45,572 nucleotides of DNA from an uncultured Croceitalea sp. (GCA_947503285.1 CANNDD010000013.1:1-45572), one strand, 5' to 3'. Shown: positions 25,937 through 34,444, numbered from the stretch's first letter. The notes: a model not told the origin generated them from the sequence alone. A program made the numbers and translations.

Positions 25937-28011
25937 TGCACGGTGAATCTCACGTTATCGAAATAAACGGCGGTGACGCCCGTAACCGAGCTACTCGCTT
26001 GTACTTGTATTTCAGGGGTGTCCTGTGTTGCAGTTGCGGTCTGACTAATGGAAACCCATTGATTTCGTTCCCCATCACCTAGATTATATTGCTGCTGAAC
26101 GTCCCAGCCTTGGGCATCGTTCAGTCTTATGAATATGTTACCGCTGCCAGCACCTTCTACATAAATATCATATTCTAACAATATAGTCTGACCGTTGGTT
26201 ATGCCGGCCCCATCAAACCTTATCTGAAAGCTTGACGGCGTATTTACCGTAACTTCCACTGATTCCGTTCCATTTGTGAACAATGTTGAATCAGTACCGT
26301 TCAGGGTAACGTTGTTGGTGGCCGTAAAGCCTGCATCGCTGCCCGTGGTTTCATTTGTATTGGCAGCGTTTGCGGAAGTGTAGGCATTACCACCGGAAAC
26401 GTTGTTGGTCACGGATGTACTACCGCCGGCCAATGAATTACCTGCATCGTCGGTAATCGTATTACTTCCATTATAAACTAAGTTACCAGAGTCTCCGTTG
26501 GCTACATTACCGGAAAGATTCAGCCCTATCATGTCCTCCAACGAATAAGCGATACTTGAAACGCTTAAGCCTGATAGGTCGCCATCTAGGGAAAGCCCTG
26601 TGACATCTACCACATTCACAGGTTCATCAAACAGTACCACTATTAGGTCGGGGTCATTATTTTCAACTGTTGCGCTTATGATCGTAGGGGGTGTTGAGTC
26701 TTGTGATGTAATGGAACCTGAAGCACTTAAAACGTACTGATTGTTGGCGATTCTTGTAAAGTACACATGACTTCCTTTGGAGTCAACCAAAACCTGGTCA
26801 GCGCTCTGACCATCCCCAGCACCTTCAAAAATAACATCTACGCCAGATGAGGCTTTAAAGTTTAAAGAGCTTGCGTCACTGGAAACGAAATACATGTACT
26901 TTCGGCCTAGCGCATGACTGTTGTCCAACTGAACCTCTAGGGCTTGTGATGCTTGCACATACCCAACTCTTTGCCTTCGTTCACCATTCAAATCAGAATA
27001 GGGGTTTTGTGTGCCATCTTCATTGCCTGTCATTAAATCATACCAAGAGCCGTATAAACCTTCTAATTGGTCTTCTTGAACAGAGGTAAGGGAACCCCCA
27101 CCGCCTAATTGCGGTGCTATTTCCGCGAGAATTCCTTCAACATCCGTGGCCGTGTAATTATCTCCAGAGTCGGCAACTGGAACTTCATCTGCCGTCTGGT
27201 CATCTGTTTGTCCGGTAATATAACCCGCATCATTTGTAAAGTCGGAAACATTGCCACCAGAAACGGCAAGATTGGCATCTGCCACTATAGCATTTAATTC
27301 GTTGTAAGTGTCTATTTCGCGATTTCGCAGTACGCTAAAAACACCTCTTGTGCCTGAATCTCTTGTAAAATGATATGAGCTACTACTGTTTGTGTCGCTC
27401 AATATGGGAACGCCCCCGAAAATGGTCAATTGACTGGTTACCGTTCCATCTGTGAAAACGATATTGTTTTCGAATGTAGTTGTAGCTGTATAAGTCTTTG
27501 GCCCCAAAATCGATTGCTGCGTATTTAAATCAACATAGTTCGAGAAATCAACGTCCTGTGCAAAAGCCGAAAGGTCCAACGAATAGCCCGATTGATTTGG
27601 TACGGTGAAATTTACCGTCTCACCCGTAAGCGAGGCACTTGTTGTGAAATCATTGGTGTTGGCCTCAAAGTCATCACCATCGGCTATATCAGCAGGTATT
27701 CCTGTTAGACTGGAAAAAACACCGTCAAAGTCATCGCTGGAATCTTTGTCCCATCCATCAAATGCGGGTTCGTTGCCGGTTACTGTGCTTGAAGTGCTGA
27801 CCATAGAAATCCATTGAACTCCATTGTAATAGTATATGCCATCATCAATATTGGAAACGTATATCTTACCCTTGGGCGGGTTCGATGGCGCACCCTGCGG
27901 CTCTAATGTCAGCTCATTGAATATGGGTTTTTGAGCATGAGCCATGAGGGCCCCGAACAAAACTATTAGAAGACTAATCTTCAACTTTGTAAATTGTTTC
28001 ACCTTTTTCAT
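25933..28011 (-). CDS. Tail-fibre-like protein with N-terminal signal peptide
   Basis: The 692-residue protein starts with a clear signal peptide (LLIVLFGALMAHAQ). The N-terminal third contains phrases typical of phage fibre modules (SDFTNDAGYITGQ, DNYTATDVEGILAEIA). Residues ~440-550 resemble a SwmB/Ig-like repeat (TPPTIISATVENNDPDLIVVL ..., given partly). The C-terminal ~150 residues look like a carbohydrate-binding beta-sandwich (FQIRFDGAGITNGQTILLEY). Gene order (tail hub genes, this gene, lyase, lysis genes) is the fibre position in siphophages, so host-surface recognition is likely. The signal peptide implies export through Sec, which does not fit cytoplasmic virion assembly without a special explanation. 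Confidence 0.72.
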   Translation of the reverse strand: MKKVKQFTKLKISLLIVLFGALMAHAQKPIFNELTLEPQGAPSNPPKGKIYVSNIDDGIYYYNGVQWISMVSTSSTVTGNEPAFDGWDKDSSDDFDGVFSSLTGIPADIADGDDFEANTNDFTTSASLTGETVNFTVPNQSGYSLDLSAFAQDVDFSNYVDLNTQQSILGPKTYTATTTFENNIVFTDGTVTSQLTIFGGVPILSDTNSSSSYHFTRDSGTRGVFSVLRNREIDTYNELNAIVADANLAVSGGNVSDFTNDAGYITGQTDDQTADEVPVADSGDNYTATDVEGILAEIAPQLGGGGSLTSVQEDQLEGLYGSWYDLMTGNEDGTQNPYSDLNGERRQRVGYVQASQALEVQLDNSHALGRKYMYFVSSDASSLNFKASSGVDVIFEGAGDGQSADQVLVDSKGSHVYFTRIANNQYVLSASGSITSQDSTPPTIISATVENNDPDLIVVLFDEPVNVVDVTGLSLDGDLSGLSVSSIAYSLEDMIGLNLSGNVANGDSGNLVYNGSNTITDDAGNSLAGGSTSVTNNVSGGNAYTSANAANTNETTGSDAGFTATNNVTLNGTDSTLFTNGTESVEVTVNTPSSFQIRFDGAGITNGQTILLEYDIYVEGAGSGNIFIRLNDAQGWDVQQQYNLGDGERNQWVSISQTATATQDTPEIQVQASSSVTGVTAVYFDNVRFTVQ

Positions 28012-28111
28012 TTTTAATTTTGTTTCCTTTTATTTTTCCATTGGTAAAGACCTTGTAATACAGGTATGCTACCGCAATGACGAGCATTACTTCGATAATC
28101 GTTATTTTCAT
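27974..28111 (-). CDS. 45-residue single-TM protein overlapping the fibre gene
   Basis: A short frame encodes a hydrophobic N-terminal helix (ITIIEVMLVIAVAYLYY) and a basic, lysine-rich tail. It starts inside the last codons of the upstream gene and runs 38 bases into the fibre gene in another frame. This tight overlap suggests translational coupling in the late operon. No family is recognised. Confidence 0.5.
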   Translation of the reverse strand: MKITIIEVMLVIAVAYLYYKVFTNGKIKGNKIKNEKGETIYKVED

Positions 28112-28434
28112 ATAGTTTGTGTTTCAGATTGGTAAAGGAGTTCAAAGTCAGCATCTTCACTGGGGTTATCGACCAAGGCCCTGATATGTACATACCGGCC
28201 GTTGTAGTACGCCCCTATTCCCTTCAATACATCGCCTGCCTGAACGATGTCATCATTGACATTGTTCTCACCAGGGAATATTCGATAACCCTCATAACCG
28301 GCAACAAATTTTAAAATACCCCTAAAGAGTCCTTTCAATGTTCCTCTAAATGATTCGCCATCTCGAATGATATAGATGACATCGTTGCCCCGCAATGGGT
28401 AGCTAATCTCTTCTTTTTCACTTACCTTGCTCAT
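28108..28434 (-). CDS. Small tail-region protein of unknown function
   Basis: The 108-residue protein (VSEKEEISYPLRGNDVIYII ...) has no TM segment and a strand-rich C-terminal half (GRYVHIRALVDNPSEDADFELL). It shares one base with the stop of the upstream FN3 gene and overlaps the 45-residue gene downstream, so it is clearly in the tail operon. Its position between hub and fibre genes suggests a minor tail or fibre-attachment component. Confidence 0.65.
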   Translation of the reverse strand: MSKVSEKEEISYPLRGNDVIYIIRDGESFRGTLKGLFRGILKFVAGYEGYRIFPGENNVNDDIVQAGDVLKGIGAYYNGRYVHIRALVDNPSEDADFELLYQSETQTI

Positions 28435-29231
28435 TATTCAAATTCTAATGGTATTCCTGATTCATCTAAGATGGTCCCTCCATCTTCGAACTGCATATAA
28501 TCTACCGCAGGTACCCCTGATGGTAGTGGTATGTACAAAAGCCTTTTTGCAGACCAGGCAGATTTGTTGCCCGCTATATCGATTGCCCTAACGTTCACAC
28601 TGAAATAAACGAAATATCGAAGCCAAAAAAGCTTATACTCATTGACGTTACCAACGTCGATTAAGATATCTTCACCAGAAGACTCTGAGATTCGCAATTC
28701 ATAGCTCGACAAAGCGTTGGTGTCGAAGGATTCCGTCCACGTTAAATCAGCTGAAAGTTCGAAGGCATCTATGTTGTTTATACTCAATATTGGCCTTGTG
28801 GGTGGGTCTACATCGCTTAAATCCAACGGTGCGCCATAGACTTGTATACTACCCTCATAAGTCATGACATCACCCACATCGGCAGTCTCACCCAATGAGG
28901 CCAAATGACCGCGCCCTGCATCTATAAAAGCCTCACCATCAGCCTGTAACTTCCAATCAAAAAGCGTTCGGGCATTCTTTATTTTTTTCAATTCTTTGTA
29001 CCCCACTTTACCTACCACATCATTATCTTGAAAAATAATTGCCGAAAAGCTAATCGTATCACCAATGGAAACGGGGCGTTGGGTCTTATGCCCTTTATTC
29101 GCCCTAGTGGTGGTAGGTAAAAAATCAACCGTTGATTGCCAACTGTTCACCCTTAGGTGCGCCACCCTTCGCCAGTCTTGACCGGCCGTCTTGATGTATA
29201 GAATTCTGAATTTGCCCCGTATCGCTGCCAT
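28434..29231 (-). CDS. Minor tail protein with fibronectin type III-like domain
   Basis: The 265-residue protein has an N-terminal strand-rich region (LYIKTAGQDWRRVAHLRVNS). An FN3-like module at about 145-245 contains ADLTWTESFDTNALSSYELR and VNVRAIDIAGNKSAWSA, the usual pattern of phage FN3 repeats. The final residues include VDYMQFEDGGTILDESG. It follows the large tail-hub gene by two bases and most likely forms part of the tail tip. FN3 modules in tail proteins usually help contact surface sugars. Confidence 0.75.
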   Translation of the reverse strand: MAAIRGKFRILYIKTAGQDWRRVAHLRVNSWQSTVDFLPTTTRANKGHKTQRPVSIGDTISFSAIIFQDNDVVGKVGYKELKKIKNARTLFDWKLQADGEAFIDAGRGHLASLGETADVGDVMTYEGSIQVYGAPLDLSDVDPPTRPILSINNIDAFELSADLTWTESFDTNALSSYELRISESSGEDILIDVGNVNEYKLFWLRYFVYFSVNVRAIDIAGNKSAWSAKRLLYIPLPSGVPAVDYMQFEDGGTILDESGIPLEFE

Positions 29232-29233
29232 AG

Positions 29234-31093
29234 TCAGGTTTTAATGGTTGGTTTTGATACGTTTTTAAAGACCCTTTTCACACTCATTTCATAAGGCGGT
29301 TCATCTAGGTACAATTGTTGTATGGTCAGAGTGGCCGTATTGCGCTTCAAATCACATGATTCGTTGCTTACCAGACATAAGGGAATAGCACCGACAATGA
29401 ACTTTGGGCCAAAATCTTCATAGTTATACACGTCACCCGAGAATACCTTGTTGGTATCACTGAAAAATGTGATGAACTCACGCGCAATATGTTCGGCGCT
29501 ACTCATTGACCTGCCATGGTCATCAAGACTAGCAATAGCCACGCCTTGGGCATCTACAAAGGTGTTGTTTAATATATTTCTTTCGACCGTATTGAAAGGC
29601 ACTTCATAGACCTTAGGCACTTGGCCTATTGTCAAATCGGTTCGCGCAGCCGTAAATATCTCTGATTCAATCGGCTTTTCTTCAGCTTTTATAATGACCG
29701 ACCGTAATATCGTTTTGCTAGTGGAAGCGTTATAGTCATTTCCAAAAATGCCCGTGTACGCCTTAAAGAGCAAATTGCCGTTTTCAGGCAATGGTGCCAT
29801 TTTAACGGTATGTACGTATTCTTGTTCAGATGGCGAAAACCGTAACCGTGTCTCTACTTGAGAACCTACAGGAAGGGCCACCCAATTGTTCAAGGAAAAA
29901 TCTTCAGAATCTTCACCCGACTGATAGGTACGATAACTATAGACCGTGCCGCTATCGGTGTCTTGCAACAGCACTTCATACTCTTGCTCGGTGGGGTTGT
30001 CTTGATAACCCGCCGAAATCTCGATAATCATTACGTCATCTTGCCTGAGCGCTACAGCTGATGAAGTGGCCGCGAGCGTAATTTGTGATACCAATTGCCT
30101 ACCCGCTATTTCTATACTATCGCCCACAACCGCGGCATCAGTACCAAGCACCCAATCTGGCATTAGGCCCGAACTGGCTATTAGTTCACCGTTCCGTAAT
30201 ACTTGTTCTGCGTAATCGAACTTATGTTGGACCCGAAAGGCGTTGTACAATTTCTTATTGGTAATCGTTTGGTTCTCATTGATATGGTAAGTAGGTGAGT
30301 TACCAATATCATTACCTATGACCTGTTGCGGCCCAAAATTCTCGAAGGATAGGCTTATCTGAAAGTTACCGTCACTGGTATATTTTCTATAGGATATCGG
30401 CCTAGCTATCATATTTACCCAGTTCTTGACGGAAATAATCACAAAATTCAACCTATATTGGAATACGAAACAACCAAGGCTTTTTAAGATATCTTGAAGA
30501 ATGGTCTTACAATCTTTGGCCTCACCATCTTCATCATAAAACTGCGATTGGTCAAGATACAGGGTCTCGAATAAATCAGCCCCGCTATTGGTCAAATGGT
30601 GGGCGGTCAACACACCAAAAACCCCATCTATGGCATTAAAGCCTTTATCAAGGCACCTTTTCATGATAGTCAATAATGAAGAACGACCCTCAAAGGGCTG
30701 TTGGGCGTTATCGTAATAGCCAATATTCTCTAAATAATGGAGGTGGCCCAAAGCCTCAAAACTCAAATCAAAAATGTAGGCGTTGAAAGGCTGCTGCATA
30801 TCTTCAGTGGATACATAGCCCTGAAAAATACCCGTGCCATTTTTTTTAAGATGGAAAAGCCAGTACCTATCTACCTCATTATAAATATCTTCTAACTGGT
30901 GTTCTTCGGTAGCATGTAGGGTGATATCACATGCTTTGACCTGAAGGGGCTGGTATACATTGTTACCGGTATCCCTGCGGATGACGGCAGAACCTTCAAG
31001 GGTCACGGTCGCACCTGTATAACCGGCATTGGAAATCTCACCGCTATACTCGGTGCCCTCATTATCAGTAAACCAAAACCTATACCTAACCAT
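29234..31093 (-). CDS. Large tail-tip/hub protein
   Basis: The 619-residue protein lies directly after the tape-measure gene and overlaps its 3' end by eight bases. That is the slot for distal-tail and tail-associated proteins in siphophages. The N-terminus (YRFWFTDNEGTEYSGEISN, then a strand-rich barrel with CDITLHATEE) resembles hub proteins in style. A middle segment (KTILQDILKSLGCFVFQYRL) is typical of Bacteroidota phage baseplate or hub proteins. No enzymatic motif is visible. The role is assigned mainly by synteny. Confidence 0.7.
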   Translation of the reverse strand: MVRYRFWFTDNEGTEYSGEISNAGYTGATVTLEGSAVIRRDTGNNVYQPLQVKACDITLHATEEHQLEDIYNEVDRYWLFHLKKNGTGIFQGYVSTEDMQQPFNAYIFDLSFEALGHLHYLENIGYYDNAQQPFEGRSSLLTIMKRCLDKGFNAIDGVFGVLTAHHLTNSGADLFETLYLDQSQFYDEDGEAKDCKTILQDILKSLGCFVFQYRLNFVIISVKNWVNMIARPISYRKYTSDGNFQISLSFENFGPQQVIGNDIGNSPTYHINENQTITNKKLYNAFRVQHKFDYAEQVLRNGELIASSGLMPDWVLGTDAAVVGDSIEIAGRQLVSQITLAATSSAVALRQDDVMIIEISAGYQDNPTEQEYEVLLQDTDSGTVYSYRTYQSGEDSEDFSLNNWVALPVGSQVETRLRFSPSEQEYVHTVKMAPLPENGNLLFKAYTGIFGNDYNASTSKTILRSVIIKAEEKPIESEIFTAARTDLTIGQVPKVYEVPFNTVERNILNNTFVDAQGVAIASLDDHGRSMSSAEHIAREFITFFSDTNKVFSGDVYNYEDFGPKFIVGAIPLCLVSNESCDLKRNTATLTIQQLYLDEPPYEMSVKRVFKNVSKPTIKT

Positions 31094-33119
31094 TTTGAAT
31101 ACCTAAATCCCTACCCAACCTATTGCTCGCCGATTGGTTCGCGTCATATACCAAGACCACGTCGCGACCAATGATGCGACCAATTATCTGGCCGTTGTTC
31201 AGTGATTGCGATGATGAAAAGGTCGTTGCTACGTTATTGTTATCGGTGGGGCCGCCAAAGCTACCCGAACCGCTTGATGAACCAAAATTATTACCCAACC
31301 TTGAGGCACCGGCCTTAAAAACAGTGCCCAGTGCAATCAACCCAACACCTGCTGCAATAGCTAGCCCTCCATTTAACCCAATCAAGGATTTTTTTATTGC
31401 AACTATAGCCTTACCCATTCCAATGGCTAATTGCCCTAATTGAACTGCAACATTGCCCAAACTTGAAAGTAAAACACTACCTAGTTGATTTGCGAAATTT
31501 GTACCATTGACCAATGAGCTTCCAATAGCAACACCTATGCCCGCAAAAGTGTTTGATATTTCATCATTAATAATTTGCGAAGCCGCCTCATTAAAATCAT
31601 TAAGAGCCGTCAAAGTGCCGTTCAAGAGTTCATTTACCTCGAAGGAAGGCACTATATTATCTATATTGTCCGATATGCCACTGGTATCTATAGGGGCCAG
31701 ACAAGGTGTTTCAAGATTTAATGCTGATTGCTGCGCCCTACCAGTTGCCAAGCCCTTGGCAACGGCCTCTGCGGTCTTTTTCTGTACATCACTTACATCT
31801 ACGTTCTCATCGAGCAGCTTGTATTTTCTATCACCCAAGGCCCTGCCAACGCCTTCGGTAATATTGTTCGATATGGCATCTTTCAGGTCAATGAAATCAC
31901 TTTCGATACCATTGACAAAGTCTTTGAAATTACCTACACTCTGATTTAGGTTATCTTTAAGAATATTGGGGATTTCATCGAGATTACCTGTAAGTACCGC
32001 CTTTATCAAATCGCCTATATTCGTGAAATTCACTTTTATCTGATTGGCCACTGCCGCTATTATCTCACCCAGAACGGCAAAGACAAATTTGCCCGTTTCA
32101 AGAAGGTTGTTAAAAGTGGTTCGTATGCCCTCAACGACCACCCGAAATATTCGTGCCTCATTATAGAGGTCTATAAAGTAGTTTGCGATATCGACCAAAA
32201 GCCCTCTTATAGGTTCCCAATATCGAGCAATGACCACACCTATGGCAGTAAGCCCGGCAACTACCAAGCCTATAGGGCCGGTCAATAAGGCAAGGCCCGA
32301 CAATATAGCGGGCAATACCGTGCCGGCCAACGCCAATAATGGCCCAATAGCGGCGGCCACACCCCCCAAAATGACGATGAAACGTTTGGTCTCTGGTTGC
32401 AATGCCGCAAATCGTTTCACCAAGTCGCGAGCAAGGGCGACGGCGGGCTTTAAGGTCTCGGCCAATATACCCCCAATCTCCCCCAGGGAATTTGCAACCG
32501 TAGTCCTGAACTGTAAATAGATTTCTTTAAGGGTAAGGGCGTCTTTACCCATACCCTGTAATTCTTTTCTCGCTATTCTACCCACTGCTGCGGTCACATC
32601 ACCTATACTCGAGGCTGCGACCGATGCCCCACCCAGTTCATCTTTTAGGGCCGTTGCCGAGATACCCAAATTATCCAATATCAATGGGGACTTTCGGCCG
32701 ATACCACTTACTATGGAGTTGGCCAAGAAATCAACGTTCTCACCTGTCTCTTTCGCACGTCTGCGCGCAAAGTCGAGAAGGGTACTCAGTTCTTGCAGCG
32801 GAATCTTGAAATTGTTGGCCTGAACGGCCCTTTTCATGAGCTCTAAGTTGCTTACCGTGCCTTTTGTTGCCTCTTGAAGTCGGTTCAACAACGCCGGGTC
32901 GTTCAATCGCTCAAAGCCCTGCTGTACGCCTTCAAGTTCTGATACCGCCTGTATTGATGCCGCGGCTATACCGACCAGTGGCAGCGTGACCCCGGCCGTT
33001 AGGTTGCCACCGACACTTTTAAGGTCTTTGCTAACGCGGTCAAGGTCTTTTTTAGCGTTCTGTATCTGACTACGGAATTGTCTCAGGTCTGCCCCGAACC
33101 TTATTGATATGTCTGCGAA
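31086..33119 (-). CDS. Tape-measure protein, start codon apparently lost
   Basis: The protein determines tail length. Residues show tape-measure character: amphipathic helices, a hydrophobic stretch (LALAGTVLPAILSGLALLTG), and a glycine-rich segment near the end (FGSSSGSGSFGG). The first acceptable start in the frame is a TTG at 32906 (606 residues). However, convincing coding continues 70 or more codons upstream: ADISIRFGADLRQFRSQIQN, then DLDRVSKDLKSVGGNLTAG. That segment is a normal tape-measure N-terminus, expected to begin with Met-Ala-Asp. Instead the codon before Ala-Asp is TTC, and an in-frame TGA lies three codons further up (33129-33131), with no ATG, GTG or TTG between. A tRNA-like gene and REP-like sequence lie directly upstream. 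Either the gene is damaged or it uses an unusual start. Confidence 0.85.
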   Translation of the reverse strand, partial: FADISIRFGADLRQFRSQIQNAKKDLDRVSKDLKSVGGNLTAGVTLPLVGIAAASIQAVSELEGVQQGFERLNDPALLNRLQEATKGTVSNLELMKRAVQANNFKIPLQELSTLLDFARRRAKETGENVDFLANSIVSGIGRKSPLILDNLGISATALKDELGGASVAASSIGDVTAAVGRIARKELQGMGKDALTLKEIYLQFRTTVANSLGEIGGILAETLKPAVALARDLVKRFAALQPETKRFIVILGGVAAAIGPLLALAGTVLPAILSGLALLTGPIGLVVAGLTAIGVVIARYWEPIRGLLVDIANYFIDLYNEARIFRVVVEGIRTTFNNLLETGKFVFAVLGEIIAAVANQIKVNFTNIGDLIKAVLTGNLDEIPNILKDNLNQSVGNFKDFVNGIESDFIDLKDAISNNITEGVGRALGDRKYKLLDENVDVSDVQKKTAEAVAKGLATGRAQQSALNLETPCLAPIDTSGISDNIDNIVPSFEVNELLNGTLTALNDFNEAASQIINDEISNTFAGIGVAIGSSLVNGTNFANQLGSVLLSSLGNVAVQLGQLAIGMGKAIVAIKKSLIGLNGGLAIAAGVGLIALGTVFKAGASRLGNNFGSSSGSGSFGGPTDNNNVATTFSSSQSLNNGQIIGRIIGRDVVLVYDANQSASNRLGRDLGIQNG

Positions 33120-33167
33120 TGATGCGCTTCAGCGATTGGGTTTTAGTTCAACATTTAGTTTTATGTT

Positions 33168-33185
33168 CCCTCGACTGCGCTCAGG
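33168..33185. repeat. REP-like intergenic motif
   Basis: The motif CCCTCGACTGCGCTCAGG resembles, as far as I remember, a short sequence common in intergenic DNA of Flavobacteriia. Its presence inside a phage late operon, between a tRNA-like gene and a tape-measure gene without a start codon, looks like inserted host-type DNA. Only one copy is in this window. Confidence 0.4.
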
Positions 33186-33199
33186 ATTACATTTTTTTG

Positions 33200-33272
33200 T
33201 AGCGATGACCGGATTCGAACCGGCGACCTTCCGAAAAGCATTCGGACGAGCTACCTACTGCTCTACATCGCG
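33200..33272 (-). tRNA. tRNA-like gene, anticodon GCU, short variable arm
   Basis: On the minus strand the 73 bases fold as a tRNA. The acceptor stem is GCGATG/CATCGC with a mismatched terminal pair. The D arm is GAGC...GCTC. The anticodon stem TCCGA/TCGGA has loop ATGCTTT, giving anticodon GCT. The T arm is GCCGG-TTCGAAT-CCGGT with one G-U pair. CCA is not encoded. GCU would read serine AGC/AGU, but bacterial tRNA-Ser has a long variable arm and this one has only five bases. Its identity is therefore uncertain. It overlaps the last 18 bases of the upstream tail-chaperone gene. Confidence 0.65.
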
Positions 33273-33575
33273 GTTTTTGTTATTGTCCAACTCGGCCCAC
33301 TGTTCGTTTGCCTCTTTTCTTGCCTGGTCGGCCTGTGCCCTAAACATATCAAATTCAGATTGGCCCTCTTCACCTTCCCAAGTAAAGGGCATGAACCTTT
33401 CCATCGACATCAGGGTCTTGCCCGATGGGTCGGCAGGGTCAATGGGCGAAAATGCATAATAACATTGTAGGCGCGTACGTCGCCACTCTTCACGTTTTGC
33501 CCTTTGATGGCCCTCTATTTTATTGAACAATGAACGTGGTGAAATTTTGTTCAACTCAAAGATGTCCATACCCAT
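33255..33575 (-). CDS. Tail-assembly chaperone second frame (T-like part of a -1 frameshift product)
   Basis: As a separate frame this encodes 106 residues (MGMDIFELNKISPRSLFNKI ...). The same frame continues upstream without a stop (ENPISWDDLDVLTLGE) to an A9 run inside the previous gene. It is therefore most likely translated as the C-terminal part of a G-GT type fusion by -1 frameshifting. The C-terminal half is charged and helical (RAQADQARKEANEQWAELDN). The last codons and stop lie within the tRNA-like gene. Position before the tape-measure gene is standard for the second chaperone. Confidence 0.75.
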   Translation of the reverse strand: MGMDIFELNKISPRSLFNKIEGHQRAKREEWRRTRLQCYYAFSPIDPADPSGKTLMSMERFMPFTWEGEEGQSEFDMFRAQADQARKEANEQWAELDNNKNRDVEQ

Positions 33576-33610
33576 TTCACCAAGGGTGAGTACATCTAAA
33601 TCATCCCAAC

Positions 33611-33997
33611 TTATGGGGTTTTCTTCTTGCTTTTTTTTTCACCGACTTCACCTACCACCTCTTTTGATACCGGAAACGATTTAATGAACTCTTTAAAAAT
33701 CGGAACCATTTGCCCTACATCTTGCAATACCGCCTCAACCAATTTATCTGAACTGAAATCATGGTCTTCAACAATACCTACCGATACGAGATGGCCAATT
33801 ACATCCAACGTTTTGAATGGCAGGTTGCCAGCGTTCTCTTTGTTGTTGTCCAACTCTTGCAACGCATCAACCACCAGCATTACCGTACCATCATAGGTAT
33901 CGTCGCCCAAGGTGGCGCCCAACGCCCTTACCGAACCGTAACCGAATTCAAGCGCATAGGGCTTGCCTTTAATCTTTATGGTCGCTCTTTTTCCCAT
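33611..33997 (-). CDS. Tail-assembly chaperone (G-like)
   Basis: The 128-residue protein (KRATIKIKGKPYALEFGYGS) has the composition of phage tail-assembly chaperones. It has a beta-rich N-terminus, a helical middle (TVMLVVDALQELDNN) and a lysine-rich end (GEKKSKKKTP) encoded by an A9 run that serves as slippery site. It lies between the tail-tube and tape-measure genes, the conserved position of lambda gpG analogues. The chaperone coats the tape-measure protein during tail assembly. Confidence 0.78.
   Translation of the reverse strand: MGKRATIKIKGKPYALEFGYGSVRALGATLGDDTYDGTVMLVVDALQELDNNKENAGNLPFKTLDVIGHLVSVGIVEDHDFSSDKLVEAVLQDVGQMVPIFKEFIKSFPVSKEVVGEVGEKKSKKKTP
33629..33641 (-). promoter_or_regulatory. 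Programmed -1 ribosomal frameshift site (A9)
   Basis: Near the end of the first chaperone gene the minus strand carries nine consecutive A. In the zero frame the codons are GAA AAA AAA AGC, which contains the heptamer A AAA AAA. Slipping back one base joins the first chaperone frame to the frame of the 33255-33575 gene with no stop between. This reproduces the G/GT arrangement of lambda-like phages. Confidence 0.75.
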
Positions 33998-33998
33998 A

Positions 33999-34442
33999 TT
34001 AACTACCTGGTGCCGTTACGGCCTTGTCGACCGGTGTTATCACTGAACCAACCGCCGATAAGGTAACCGTTGATGTTTCTGAATAATTGAATACCCCTTC
34101 TAATTGGGTTATGATGCAATCGCCCTCATAGTACCATTGGTAGTCAGCTTCAGACGGCACGAACTCTACATGTACATCTGCATCGGAGTCATCATTGAAC
34201 AAATCGACCAAGTCTTTGAAGTTGTGGCCACCATTACCGTCACCTGCATATACGCCAAGGCCGTTAAACCCGACCGTAAAACTTTTATCACCTTTTTTCG
34301 GTTTGCCCGCAGCGGTATCTTTGGTGCCTGGGGTCGTCGTGGTCTCGCGTGCCAGCGATAGCGTTGCACCAATCGCATCAAAGATTGGACTGCCATTGGC
34401 GTGCAACCTTAGATTGCCACTTATCGTTTTTTCATTTGCCAT
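33999..34442 (-). CDS. Major tail tube protein
   Basis: The 147-residue protein (EKTISGNLRLHANGSPIFDA) is rich in Gly, Thr and beta-strand patterns and free of cysteine-dense or TM segments except one Cys. It includes KGDKSFTVGFNGLGVYAG and a C-terminal FNYSETSTVTLSAVGSVITP. Size and position just upstream of the tail-assembly chaperone pair fit a tail tube subunit, which polymerises into the siphovirus tail. Confidence 0.8.
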   Translation of the reverse strand: MANEKTISGNLRLHANGSPIFDAIGATLSLARETTTTPGTKDTAAGKPKKGDKSFTVGFNGLGVYAGDGNGGHNFKDLVDLFNDDSDADVHVEFVPSEADYQWYYEGDCIITQLEGVFNYSETSTVTLSAVGSVITPVDKAVTAPGS

Positions 34443-34444
34443 TA

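Noticed and set aside
31507-31944. Plus-strand frame of 145 codons inside the tape-measure gene
   Set aside because: Antisense shadow of the tape-measure coding sequence.
33109-33459. Plus-strand frame of about 116 codons
   Set aside because: It translates the complement of the tRNA-like gene (TGFEPATF-type sequence) and of the tail chaperone gene, so it is an artefact.
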